Source of the DNA: Thraustochytrium sp. TN22
Taxonomy: Eukaryota; Sar; Bigyra; Thraustochytrida; Thraustochytriidae
Length of the DNA: 64,000 nucleotides
Reading direction: 5' to 3'
Assembly (NCBI GenBank): GCA_013306675.1
Contig: JABLUY010000002.1
Coordinates: 1-64,000, forward strand
Positions 10,155 to 20,112 of the stretch are shown here, piece after piece (the stretch's first letter is position 1; each line of letters begins with the position of its first letter). Below the pieces are notes generated by a model that saw only the letters and a list, made by a program, of their open reading frames with translations, was not told the origin of the DNA and searched no databases. Position numbers and translations under genes: made by a program.

Positions 10155-11177
10155 TCACTTGCGCGGGCCGGGCTTGCGCGAGGCGCGGGCGCGGTCCTCT
10201 TCCGCGAGGAGCTCGGCCTCAGCCGCGCTCGCCGCTCGAGCCTGCTGCAGCCGGTTGCGGGCCACGCCGAGCATGGTTCCTTCCGCCTTGCGCCAGATCC
10301 GACCGGCAATCAGGGCTTCGGCGACGTCCTCTGGTCGCTGCTCGAGGTTGTCCCGCGCGTCAACGTCCGCGCCGGCCTGAATGAGAAGCTGGGTACACGA
10401 GGCGCCGCCTGAGTCGACGGCGACAGGCTCGCCACACACGGCGTAGTGTAGTGGCGTGCGGCCGTCCATGTCGCGTACGTTGATGTTGGCCTTTCGCTCC
10501 ATAAGGGCGTTGAGCACGAGCGCGTTGCCTGTCATGGCGGCGTAGTGTAGCGGGGCGCAGCCTTCGTTGTCGCAAACATCGACCTCAGGCATCACGGATC
10601 CAGTGAAGAGCTCGGGCAAAAGGGGGCGCGGCCGGTCGCCCTTCTTTGTGGACTTGACAAAGGAGGATGGCTCCAGTGCCACGAGATGCAAAGGCCGTCG
10701 ACCGCTGGCGTCCTTGGCGTTCACGTCCACGCCGACGAGTTTGACGAGCCAGAGCACGAGCTTAGCGCTCTGCGCACGCACGGCCAGGTGCAAGGCAGTG
10801 CCGTGCCTGCGAGAGGGAATGTCGGCCCCGGTGTTGCCGGAAGCCACCAAGGCGTCGGCGAGCGCCACGTTGCCGTACTTGCACGCCAGATGCAGAGGCG
10901 TGTAGCCATCCTCGGTCTTGTCCTGCACGTCGGGGTCCGCTCCGAGCGTCAGCAGGTCGCGCACTGCGTCAAGGTTGTTGCACAGCACCGCCAGGTGCAG
11001 CGGGGTATACCCAAAGCCATCACGCGCGTTCAGGTGCTCCCGGAACTCGCCCAGCAAGGTCACCTGGTTTAGGACTACGGCACGATGCATGGGTGTTAGC
11101 CGCCGCCGCTGCCGCTCCTCGTGCACGTCCACGCCGCACTCGCGCAGAGCGCGCACCACAGGGTCGAGTACCTCCAT
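10155..11177 (-). CDS. Ankyrin-repeat protein
   Basis: 340 residues with about six ankyrin repeats spread over residues 25-290. Clear repeat cores are GYTPLHLAVLCNNLDAV, GYTPLHLACKYGNVAL, GTALHLAVRAQSAK, GRRPLHLVAL, CAPLHYAAMTGNAL and GRTPLHYAV. Helical, charged residues (AEAELLAEEDRARAS) close the protein. Ankyrin repeats bind protein partners; the partner here is unknown. There is no membrane segment, catalytic domain or signal peptide. The ATG at 11177 is used because the frame upstream, open to about 11300, has no ATG. It is divergent from the HECT ligase gene, with 532 bp between starts. Confidence 0.85.
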   Translation of the reverse strand: MEVLDPVVRALRECGVDVHEERQRRRLTPMHRAVVLNQVTLLGEFREHLNARDGFGYTPLHLAVLCNNLDAVRDLLTLGADPDVQDKTEDGYTPLHLACKYGNVALADALVASGNTGADIPSRRHGTALHLAVRAQSAKLVLWLVKLVGVDVNAKDASGRRPLHLVALEPSSFVKSTKKGDRPRPLLPELFTGSVMPEVDVCDNEGCAPLHYAAMTGNALVLNALMERKANINVRDMDGRTPLHYAVCGEPVAVDSGGASCTQLLIQAGADVDARDNLEQRPEDVAEALIAGRIWRKAEGTMLGVARNRLQQARAASAAEAELLAEEDRARASRKPGPRK

Positions 11178-11709
11178 CGTCCGCACGAAATCACTGCGCG
11201 CAAGCAAGCTTCGTAGCAAGCTGAGCTTGCTCGCCCAGAAGCTCGCGAGCTTCGCTGCGACCGCAAGCTCAGTCCTCGCCCAGCGATATGTATCCTCGCT
11301 TCTCGCTCAAACTCAGCCACGCACGGGCCGCGCGCGCCGGCGCGCGGGACCAGGCACCGTCGCGCCGACGCCGCCCGCGACGATCCGCTTGCCACCGCCG
11401 CGCGCGCCGAGCTCGAACGGTTCTGCGCGAAGCCTCTCTCCGAGTCCTTCTCTTTCTCCTTCTCCTTCTTCGTCTTCCATGCGGCCGCCAAGACGAGCGC
11501 GTAGACCCGCTTCGGCTTCGCGCGCCCGGCAGCGGACTCGCGGCGGCGGGGGCGGCGACGGCGGCGGCGGCGAGCTTCTTCGCGCAGGCGGTCGCGCGGT
11601 GCGGCGCGGCGCGGCAGTGCGGCGGCGCGGCAGCCTCGTCCCTGCTCCAAACGACCGTCTCCGTCTGGCGGGCCGTCGAGTCTGCGTAGCTACAGAAGAG
11701 AAGAAGAAG
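11178..11709. other. Divergent promoter region between ankyrin and HECT genes
   Basis: No gene. The region is rich in GCGAGC and CTTCTCCTT runs and must contain both promoters and 5' leaders. An in-frame extension of the HECT frame covers it but reads as Arg/Ala/Gly-rich spacer. Confidence 0.55.
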
Positions 11710-12023
11710 ATGGAGGTGGACGAGGGCGGCGGCGGCGGCAGCAGCGGCAGCAGCGGCGCCGAGGGAAGGGCGGTGGCGACATCAGCCATGGAAGAGCAGA
11801 GGCGCGTTTTCCAGCGCCTGTATGAGGGCCATCTGGCCGAGGGCAAGTCGCCCAACGAGGCGGCCGCGCAAGCGCTCCGGGCGCTGGCCCTGCAGCAACG
11901 GCAGCAGCCGCAGGCGCAGGCGGAGCAGCAGGCGGAGCAGCAGGCGGAGCAGCAGGCGGAGCAGCAGACGGAGCAGCAGGAACAGCAACAGCAGCAACCG
12001 CAGCCCCAACCGCAGCCGCAATC

Positions 12024-12079
<56 letters not shown>

Positions 12080-14346
12080 ACGACGGGAAAGACAAAGCCG
12101 ACGATAAGACCGTGAACAATGCACAGGAGGAGGCCGACTCGCACGAGCCAGTGACGGTTGCGGCTCAGGCCCCTAGCCCCGTACCAGGAGTCAATGGCCA
12201 GCAAGCTCCAAGACCTCAGGAGCATGAGCAAGGAGCGTCCGCACCTCGTGAGGAGCGTGCCGGCGATGACACGCCCATGGCGGATTCGGAAGCCCCAGGT
12301 GCAAGCGGCGCGAGTGGCGCCAAGACTGTGTCGCGCACTGAGGATGTTAGCATGACAGCCAAGGAGGCTGCGGAGCCAGAAGACGCGCCAATCAGCGGGG
12401 AGGCGTTCTCCACCGCAGAGCTACGCCAGCTTATCGCAGAATGCGGCGACCAGGGCTCGGTGGAGAGCTTGCGACCTGTGGTGCGGCGCATCTGGACTGT
12501 CTTCAGTGAGCCGCTGCAACTAATCGCGAGCTTCCGCACGGGCAACGAGGAGCCGGACCTACGCGCGGCTGCGGAGACCTTCGAGCTGCTGGGGAGCTTG
12601 CGCGACGACGATGGTATTGTGGAGAAGACGCTGCGCAACGCGCTGCGGTCCCTGGCATCGCAGCTCTCGTCGCCATACACCCGCAGCAACAAACGGCGCA
12701 TCATCGCGCCTCTGGTGGCGCTGGCGTATGACGCCTTCCAGTACGACCCGGACCTGCTGAGCACCGAGACGGGTCTGCTGCGGGCGCTCACGAAGGGCAC
12801 ATCCGCGACGACCGAGCACCTGCGGTGGTTTTTGCGGGAGCGGTGCTCACGCGATTACCTGGTCGAGATGGTGACGCTCGCGCAGATGTACATAACGCTC
12901 ACGGCAACCATGGGCGCCGACAGCGGTGCGGAGGTGAACTACGCATACCTGGAGGAAGGCGTCTTGCTCTTGGGCGAGCTGCACGGGGCGAACGAAGCCG
13001 CGGCCGAACCCTTCATCGAAGACTACACGGAGTTCTACAACAGCGCTGTGAACGAGCTGGCAACGGAGGACCCGTACTTTCTGCGTGAGGACCTGCGTAC
13101 ATGGTTTCAAAACCATCACGACGAGGCCGGCAACCCAATCACGACGACACGCAAGACGAGTTTTTGCGACAACGCTTTCATGCTTGACCCGGGCAGCAAG
13201 GCGCGCCTTCTCCAGCTCGAGGCTCGCGTGCAGCAGTTCACTCAAAGCAATCCATTCAACGGCAGGCGCGTCGCGCGCACGCGCAATATGATGCCCATTT
13301 TCCTCATTCGCGTGCGGCGACAGCATCTAGTCGACGACGTCATGGACATCATCGCGCAGTCAGCGCAGGAGGACTTCAAGCGGTCGCTTCGCGTCGAGTT
13401 TGAGGGCGAGGAGGGCGTGGACGAGGGCGGCGTGCAGAAGGAGTTCTTCTTGCTCATGGTTCGCCAACTGCTGGACCCGAACTTCGGCATGTTCACCATG
13501 GACGAGGACAGCCGCAAGCTGTGGTTCAACCCGAACACCTTCGAGCCGTCGATCAAGTTCGAGCTCGTGGGCGTCATCCTCGGGCTGGCCATTTACAACG
13601 GCGTCATTCTGGACCTCACCTTCCCGCGGGCCATGTACAAGAAGCTTCTGGGGGTCAAGCCCTCCCTGGAAGACCTGGAGGATCTCTCGCCGCAGCTCGC
13701 GCATGGCCTCAAGGAGCTGCTGCGCTTTGACGGCGACGTGGAGGCCACCTTTTGCCGCAACTTCCAGATCTCGTATGAGGCCTTTGGCGAGGTCAAGACC
13801 GTAGACCTGGTCCCTGGCGGTGCAGACAAGCCCGTCACCAACGAGAACCGCGCCGAGTACGTGCGCCTCTACGTGGACTACCACTTTAACCGCTCCGTCG
13901 AGCATCTGTTCCGTCCCTTTTATAAGGGCTTTTACCTCGTCTGCGAGAACACGTTTTTGCGCCTGTTCAAGCCCGATGAGATGGAGCTTTTGCTCTGCGG
14001 CAACACCAGCGACAAGCTCGACTTCGACGACCTCAAGTCCACCTGCCGATACGAGGGCTACACGCCCGAGTCTCCGGAGATCGCCATGTTCTGGTCTGTC
14101 GTCGAGGAGTTCACTGAGGAGCAGAAGAAGAAGTTCCTCCAGTTCACCACCGGCTCTGATCGTGTCCCCATCCGCGGCCTGCGGTCGCTCCAAATTACCA
14201 TCTCCAAGAACAACAACGCGAACCAGCTCCCGACATCATCCACGTGCTTCAACTACCTCATCCTGCCCGCATACTCCTCGCGCGAGCAGCTTCGTGAGAA
14301 GCTCTTTCTCGCCATCGACCATGCTGAGGGATTTGGGACCATGTAG
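11710..14346 (+). CDS. HECT-type E3 ubiquitin ligase, UBE3A/E6AP-like
   Basis: 878 residues. The N-terminus (MEVDEGG...) is followed by a glutamine-rich tract at about 60-122 (AEQQ repeats, then alternating CAA/CAG), an acidic/Ala linker, and a helical region from ~225 that resembles the mid-region of UBE3A. The HECT domain spans about 540-878. It contains EGEEGVDEGGVQKEFF, the ALGLAIYNG-type N-lobe core and the C-lobe LPTSSTCFNYLILP, with the catalytic cysteine at residue 846. The C-terminus EGFGTM matches the family ending (AKGFGML in UBE3A). It takes ubiquitin from an E2 as a thioester and passes it to substrates. The ATG at 11710 lies in a good context (AAGAAGATGG); upstream in-frame codons look like spacer. 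Confidence 0.9.
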
Positions 14347-14997
14347 CGCAAGTGACGAGAGAGAGAGAGAGAGAGAGAGAAGGCGCATGCAGGATGTAGC
14401 AAGCAAGCACTGTGACACATACCTGTAAATGGTGCTGACTTTGATTGCGCAAAACGATACTTCATCTGAATAAATTTGATGGACCGTAATTGCTTCACTG
14501 TCAGGCATCCCTGAGACTGCCTGGGCCACTTGGGGCGCGCGCAGGCGACCTACTCAAGCAAACTCTGAGGATTGCTCTCGAGCGACGCTGCATGCGGCGC
14601 AGCTGGCGCAGCGCGGGCTCCTCTCACGGTTGTGGCGCCCGCACGCCATTGTGGCGCTGCACGCCTCCTTGCCCCAGGTGGTCCTCACCTACCAGTTGGG
14701 TCCGGCCTGGCCCGGCCAGGCCCGGCTTGCCATTGGCTTCAAGTTCAAGTTGGCGCGCCGGCGGCGTGGTCGTTAGGCTCGAAGCGGCGGTTAGGTGGCC
14801 ACCGCCTGGCTGCCGTGGTTGCTTCATCAACAAAGCAAGTCAAAGACTCGCGGCGCCGTGGCGGGGGCGGCGCGGGCGAACGGCAGCGGCGCGCGCGCGC
14901 GCGCGCGGCGGACAGCGGGCGCGGTGCGGCGTGAAGAGCGGTCTCCGACGGCTCCGGGCGCGCGCGTGAGGCGCCGCACGGCGAGGCCGCCGCTACC
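14347..14997. other. Spacer between HECT and MCM6 genes
   Basis: Holds a (GA)n run at about 14359-14382, a polyadenylation-like hexamer at 14469, GCGC runs at about 14890-14910 and the MCM6 5' leader. No gene recognised. Confidence 0.55.
14469..14474 (+). terminator. Possible poly(A) signal of the HECT gene
   Basis: AATAAA lies 123 bp after the HECT stop, in a locally AT-richer stretch. It is the only canonical hexamer I noticed close behind a stop in this window, so it may be chance. Confidence 0.35.
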
Positions 14998-17900
14998 ATG
15001 GCAGACGTGTACGGCATCAACGAGGTGGTGCAGCATGGCGAGGTGGTGCAGAACGAGGCCGGCAACGCTGTGCGTGATCGCTTCCTGACGTTTCTCAAGT
15101 CCTTCAGCATGCGCGACGTGGTAGGCAGCGACGACGCGGACGAGGACGACGACAATAGGAGGGCCATGGGGAGTGAAGACGAGGCGGAGGAGAATGAGGA
15201 CTTCGACGACGATGACAACGACGACGACATCGGCCTGAGCGAGGCGCAGCGCGAGCGGCGGCAGCGGCGCCGGCTGCGCCGCATGCTGCTGTACAAGCAG
15301 CAGGTGCTGGAGATGCACAAGAACGAGAACTCGACGATGCACGTGGACTTCTCGCACCTCATGATGGCGGACGCGGTGCTGGCGGAGGCCATCATGACGC
15401 AGTTCTACCAGTTTGGGCCTTTCTTAAACCAGGCGCTCCAGGCGTTCGTGGCTTCGACGCTGGCGGAAGGTGAGGCTCAGGAGGACGGTGAAGCTGGCGG
15501 CGCCGGTGGCGCTCAGCGCAACCAGGAGTACTTCGTCGCCTTTTACAACCTTCCCTCCGTGGAGCGCATCCGCAACCTGCGTACGGCACGCATTGGGGAG
15601 CTCTGCTCCATCTCTGGTACGGTGACGCGGTCATCGGAGGTGCGGCCGGAGCTCATGTTCGGCACGTTCGACTGCCTCAAGTGCGCGCGGCGGATCGAGG
15701 GGGTGGAGCAACACTTCAAGTTCACGCCGCCGATGCGGTGTACGAACAATGAGTGCAAGAATCAGAACGACTTTCAGCTGCAGGCAAACATGAGCAAATT
15801 CGTGGACTGGCAAAAGCTGCGCGTCCAGGAGAACTCGAACGAGGTGCCGGCGGGGAGCATGCCGCGGTCGGTGGAGGTGATCCTGCGGCACGAGGCCGTG
15901 GAGCGCGCCAAGCCGGGCGACAAGTGCATCTTCACCGGTACGCTCATTGCGGTGCCGGACGTTTCTCGGCTGCGCACGCCGGGTGACCGGACCGGCCTGG
16001 TCCGCGCGCGAGGAGCCAACCAGAAGGACGGCGCGGAAGGCGTGACTGGTCTCAAGTCGCTCGGTGTGCGCGAGATGTCGTACCGGCTTGCCTTCTTGGC
16101 GTGCTCCGTGCACTCTGTGGGGGCGCGTTTCGATCCGGGCAGCGGCTTGGCGAATGGTGTCGAGGGCATGAGCATGGAGCAGCACCTGCTGCGCATGACG
16201 CAACAGCAACAGGCGTACAACTCGGACGGGATCGAGGAGGAAACGCCCGAGTCGGTGCGTCGGCAGTTTAGCGAGGAAGATATCGCGGAGCTGGGCCGCA
16301 TGGCGCAGCAGCCAAATTTGCTGGCGAAGATGCGGCGCAGCATCGCGCCGGCGGTCTTCGGGCACGAGGACATCAAGCTGGGCATCCTGCTCATGCTCTT
16401 TGGCGGCGTGCACAAACGCACACCGGAGGGTATCAAGCTTCGCGGTGATATCAACGTGTGCATCGTAGGGGACCCGTCCACGGCCAAGTCGCAGTTCCTC
16501 AAGTATGTGTGCTCCTTTTTGCCGCGCGCCATCTACACCTCGGGCAAGGCTTCGTCGGCGGCTGGCCTGACGGCCAGTGTCATCAAGGATCCGGAGTCGG
16601 GCGAGTACTGCGTGGAGGCAGGCGCGCTCATGCTGGCGGACAACGGGATCTGCTGCATCGATGAGTTCGACAAGATGGACGATGTGGACCAGGTCGCCAT
16701 CCACGAGGCCATGGAGCAGCAGACCATCTCCATCACCAAGGCTGGCATCCAGGCCACGCTGAATGCTCGAACCTCGATTTTGGCTGCTGCCAATCCAATT
16801 CACGGCCGCTACGATAGGTCCAAGACGCTGCGCGCCAACGTGCAGCTCTCGGCGCCCATCATGAGCCGCTTCGACATGTTCTTTGTCGTACTGGACGAGT
16901 GCGACGAGGCGCAGGACCGCATCATTGCGGAACACATCATCCGCGTGCACCAGCGCCGGATCCGGCGCCTGCTCGACAACCGGGATCCGGAGGACATGGA
17001 CGAGGCGGACCCGGCCGTCGCGCTGCGGCCGGAAGACGACGCTGACGGCGTTTCGCAGCTGGAGCGCCAGCACGGCCACGTCTTCTCCAAGGCACAGCTG
17101 CAAATGTACATTCGTTTTGCGCGCACGATCGACCCCATCATCCCGCCCGACGTGCAGCCCAAGCTCGTGGAGTGCTATCGCAAGCTGCGCCAGGGCGACT
17201 CGGCCGGCCAGAACCGCAGCGCCTACCGCATTACGGTCCGCCAGCTCGAGGCGCTCATTCGTCTGGCCGAGGCGCTCGCGCGTCTGCACCTGGATGAGTG
17301 CGTGCGGCCTCGCTACGTGGACTGGGCGTATCATCTCCTGCGAACCAGCATCGTTCACGTCGACTCCGCCGACGTGCGTTTCGACGACCCTGGTGCTGAG
17401 GCGCAGCCCGGCAGCGCCGTCGTTCACGTTGGCGCTCACACGACCGAGAGCGAGGACGGGGAAGACTATCTCGCTCGGGATGACGACGCAATGGATGAGG
17501 CGCCAGATGCTCCGCGCGTCAACGTGGCTGCGCAGCAGCGTAACGCCGGCGCGGGCGAAGACAATGGGAGCGACGACGGCGAGGAGGATCCGGCCGGCCG
17601 TAAGGGCGCGCTCTTGGATGGCGACGAGAGCGCCAACGACGGCGAGGAAGGGGCCAGCGGTGCCGACAGCAGCAGCGACGATGGAGATGACGAAAATGGC
17701 GACGGCAACCGGAAGCCTGCGAGCCCTGGAGCGGCGCGCAAGCGCGGGAGGCGGCCGGACCCTGCGCAGCCGCAGCCGCAGCCGCAGCAGCGGCGCATGA
17801 CGTACGAGGAGTACATGCGCATTGCTAACATGCTCGCAACCTACTTGCGCAACAGGGAGGACGCCGCACGCGCGTCCAAGGCGCAGGTTGTGGCCGTACG

Positions 17901-18192
17901 GCAACGCGATGTGGTCCGCTTCTATCTCTCGCAGCGTACAGACATCGCGTCGGTGGAGCAACTTGTCACGGAGCGCAGACTCATCAACCAGATTATCAAG
18001 CGCCTCATCGATAGAGACAACATCCTCATGGAGGTGGAGGTAGACGCTGACGACCGGGCCGGCGGCGCTCAGGACGAGGCGTCCGGCGAGGCCCAGGAAG
18101 ATGGCGACGACGACGGGGACGACGAGGAGCTCTTTCCGGACGAGCGCCGCATGCTTGTGGTGCACCCGAACTTCGTGCCAGGCTTTAAGTGA
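14998..18192 (+). CDS. MCM6: DNA replication licensing factor MCM6
   Basis: 1064 residues, against about 820 in animals. Order: acidic N-terminus (~40-85), MCM N-terminal domain, C4 zinc finger near residues 225-260 (CLKC ... CTNNEC), then the AAA+ core with Walker A GDPSTAKSQ at about 491, Walker B CCIDEFDKM at about 553 and arginine finger SRFD at about 622. A C-terminal winged helix (VRFYLSQRTDIASVEQLV) follows. The TSGKASSAAGLTA and TLNARTSILAAANPI stretches are typical of MCM6. It is one subunit of the MCM2-7 helicase, which unwinds DNA in S phase. The extra length comes mainly from a Glu/Asp/Gly/Ala-rich insert at about 800-930, between AAA+ and winged helix, and a shorter acidic stretch near the C-terminus. 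The ATG has a strong context (ACCATGG). Confidence 0.95.
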   Translation: MADVYGINEVVQHGEVVQNEAGNAVRDRFLTFLKSFSMRDVVGSDDADEDDDNRRAMGSEDEAEENEDFDDDDNDDDIGLSEAQRERRQRRRLRRMLLYKQQVLEMHKNENSTMHVDFSHLMMADAVLAEAIMTQFYQFGPFLNQALQAFVASTLAEGEAQEDGEAGGAGGAQRNQEYFVAFYNLPSVERIRNLRTARIGELCSISGTVTRSSEVRPELMFGTFDCLKCARRIEGVEQHFKFTPPMRCTNNECKNQNDFQLQANMSKFVDWQKLRVQENSNEVPAGSMPRSVEVILRHEAVERAKPGDKCIFTGTLIAVPDVSRLRTPGDRTGLVRARGANQKDGAEGVTGLKSLGVREMSYRLAFLACSVHSVGARFDPGSGLANGVEGMSMEQHLLRMTQQQQAYNSDGIEEETPESVRRQFSEEDIAELGRMAQQPNLLAKMRRSIAPAVFGHEDIKLGILLMLFGGVHKRTPEGIKLRGDINVCIVGDPSTAKSQFLKYVCSFLPRAIYTSGKASSAAGLTASVIKDPESGEYCVEAGALMLADNGICCIDEFDKMDDVDQVAIHEAMEQQTISITKAGIQATLNARTSILAAANPIHGRYDRSKTLRANVQLSAPIMSRFDMFFVVLDECDEAQDRIIAEHIIRVHQRRIRRLLDNRDPEDMDEADPAVALRPEDDADGVSQLERQHGHVFSKAQLQMYIRFARTIDPIIPPDVQPKLVECYRKLRQGDSAGQNRSAYRITVRQLEALIRLAEALARLHLDECVRPRYVDWAYHLLRTSIVHVDSADVRFDDPGAEAQPGSAVVHVGAHTTESEDGEDYLARDDDAMDEAPDAPRVNVAAQQRNAGAGEDNGSDDGEEDPAGRKGALLDGDESANDGEEGASGADSSSDDGDDENGDGNRKPASPGAARKRGRRPDPAQPQPQPQQRRMTYEEYMRIANMLATYLRNREDAARASKAQVVAVRQRDVVRFYLSQRTDIASVEQLVTERRLINQIIKRLIDRDNILMEVEVDADDRAGGAQDEASGEAQEDGDDDGDDEELFPDERRMLVVHPNFVPGFK

Positions 18193-18757
18193 TCAATCTT
18201 TCGACCCCATGTGTCCTCTCACTGGTCAACCATTTTGTCCTGTCCTCTCAACTACCCCACACGCCCGCTGGCCGCCAGACGTGCCGGCACTCTCCACTAA
18301 CTCACACGCCCGCTGGCCGCCAGACGTGCCGGCACTCGAAGCTGCCTCCCGTAGGGCTAGGGGTAAGCTAGTTATGAAGAAGCTGCGGGCTGGCGCCATG
18401 ACTTCCCAGGCCTCTTCCCACTCGCCACCGACAGAGTTTGCTTGCGTCTTTCGGCGTGCCAGAAGCGAACATGCTCTTTGCTACTAGAGGCTGCGCACTC
18501 GCCGCACACTCGCCGCACACTCGCCGTGCACTCGCGCGCACTCGCGCACTTGGCGCGCGTGCTGTGCTAGGGTCACGGGTTTGGGGGCGAGAACAGAGTA
18601 CGTGATGAGGACGCGACTTCCGGGACGAGCACCGCACGCTTGTGGTGGTGCACCTGGACTTTGAGGCGGGTGGGCCCATGTGTCTTCACCTCCAGCTTAC
18701 GCTTTCAATATACATGGTAGCTAAGTGATACGTAGGGAAGTTTGGACTGGGGCTGTG
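18193..18757. other. Convergent spacer between MCM6 and the M23 gene
   Basis: No gene. It contains a two-copy 45-bp-period repeat at 18258-18337 and a run of CACTCGCCG words at about 18495-18550. Confidence 0.55.
18258..18337. repeat. Two-copy direct repeat, 45 bp period
   Basis: A 35-bp unit beginning CACACGCCCGCTGGCC starts at 18258 and again at 18303, identical in both places. Confidence 0.85.
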
Positions 18758-20112
18758 CTATGCACTATTTTCGCACACAGGAACGCTCGACTCGAAGCGA
18801 ACGGGCATCGTGAGTGGCTTACAGTATGCGAGGCCATCGCGTGAGCTGGTCTGCGCAGCGCGCTCCAGAGCTTCGAGAAGGCGCTCGTTCGCGGTGAGCT
18901 CCAGCTCGAGCACCTCGCTCTGCATCGCGCACTCCAACGCCACCCCGGCCTCGTATGACACATTGATGACAGGGATATCGAGCACCCTGGGCGATTCGAC
19001 ACGGGCTGTCCCAATAAGCGGAAGGACACCATGCATGGTCTTGTCTGTGTCAAAGACAATCACGCCGAGCGCGCCTGCCGCCTGAAGTGCCAAGGCCTTG
19101 CTAATGAAAGTGGAGTCGCCCCCGCGTCTGCAGCACGCGATCGCACCGTGCAGCGCGCGAGCGTTCGTCAGAGGCCTGGACGTTGGCACTGTGGGCGGGA
19201 GCGCCATGACGCAGGCCCCTCGCACCCGATCAGCACGGCCAAGGCGGCGCGAGAAGGTCGCGAAGCTGGACTCCACGACCGCTCCGACAGCCTCCGAGTC
19301 CAGCTGCAGCCAGTGTCCCCTGGCCCTTCGTTGCTTGGCGTGATGCAGAAGCACCTGGGCGCCGCGCAAGACGCGCAGCACCGAGGTCTCCTTCTCATGC
19401 AGGTCCGTGAGATCAAAGTGCAGATGGGGTCCACCGACATAGCCGGTGGCGCCGCAGCGGGCCAGGAGGTCGCCGCGCAACACAGCCTGGCCCTTGCGCA
19501 CAACAACGCTGCGCGCTTGCACATGAAAGTAGCGAGAGTAACTTCCGTCCTCGTGGCGCACAACCACGAAGTTGGCCTTGCGTCGGTACTCCTCGCGGAG
19601 CCCGCCGCGGGTGAAGTGAGTCGCGAAGTCCACGACGACGCCATCCCGCGCCGCGACGATGGGGGTGCCGACAGGCAGGGCGAAGTCAGTAGCATGCGCG
19701 AGCGTCTCCGTGTGCGAGAAGGCGCTGTGATTGCCCTGCGCGCAGTAGAACTCGTGAGCAGGGCTTGTGCACTGCACGGCTGGCAAGCAGCCGCCCTTGG
19801 CTGGCGCCCGCCACGGCTGGCCGTACTCGTAGTCGTCGTTTGCGCTGTGCGAGGTCCGTGCGGCCCGTCAGTCAGCCAGGGAGCGGAGAGCGCTGGAGCG
19901 GGATGCCGCGCCTGCTTCGCCCGCCCGCGCGCGCTACGCTCGCTCGCGTGGCGCGCGCTGGCGTTGCGCGCGGGCAGCTCGTCCTGCCTGTGGAGGAGAG
20001 CGAGCACTCACCTGGCGCCGCATGTCTCGCACACGTTCTTGCCAGCGCGCAGCGTCACGCCTCCGCGTGCCGCCGCGGCCTCCGCGTGCGCCGCCACAGC
20101 CGAGGCCGCCAT
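18758..20112 (-). CDS. M23 (LytM-type) metallopeptidase with PA domain, spliced
   Basis: 395 residues from two exons: 20112-20012 and 19844-18758, joined within a Ser codon. Exon 1 starts MAASAVAAHAEAAAARGG and ends near a CETC pair. The M23 domain covers about 70-195 with the zinc ligands HATD (H84, D87) and HLH (174-176) and a supporting H141. Residues ~235-330 form a protease-associated (PA) domain (CRRGGDSTFISKALALQAAG, then IPVINVS). M23 enzymes are zinc endopeptidases best known for cutting bacterial peptidoglycan cross-bridges; LECT2 is an animal relative. Digestion of bacterial prey, or an intracellular role, is inference; I see no clear signal peptide. The 3' frame alone lacks an ATG, which led to the intron. 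Bacterial origin is plausible, but the intron shows it is a resident gene. Confidence 0.8.
19845..20011 (-). other. Spliceosomal intron in the M23-PA gene (167 nt)
   Basis: On the minus strand the donor reads CAG|GTGAGTG and the acceptor CGCACAG|CGC. A doubled CTGACTGAC branch-like word lies about 28 nt before the acceptor. Removing it joins an ATG-headed exon to the M23 frame and bypasses an in-frame stop. Confidence 0.8.

Noticed and set aside
10918-11709. N-terminal extension of the HECT frame by 264 codons
   Set aside because: It overlaps the ankyrin gene antisense and reads as Arg/Ser/Gly-rich; the ATG at 11710 has better context.
15631-18165. 844-codon open frame on the minus strand
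   Set aside because: It is the exact antisense of MCM6; the sense frame has all MCM motifs and the antisense reads as Arg/His/Leu-rich shadow.
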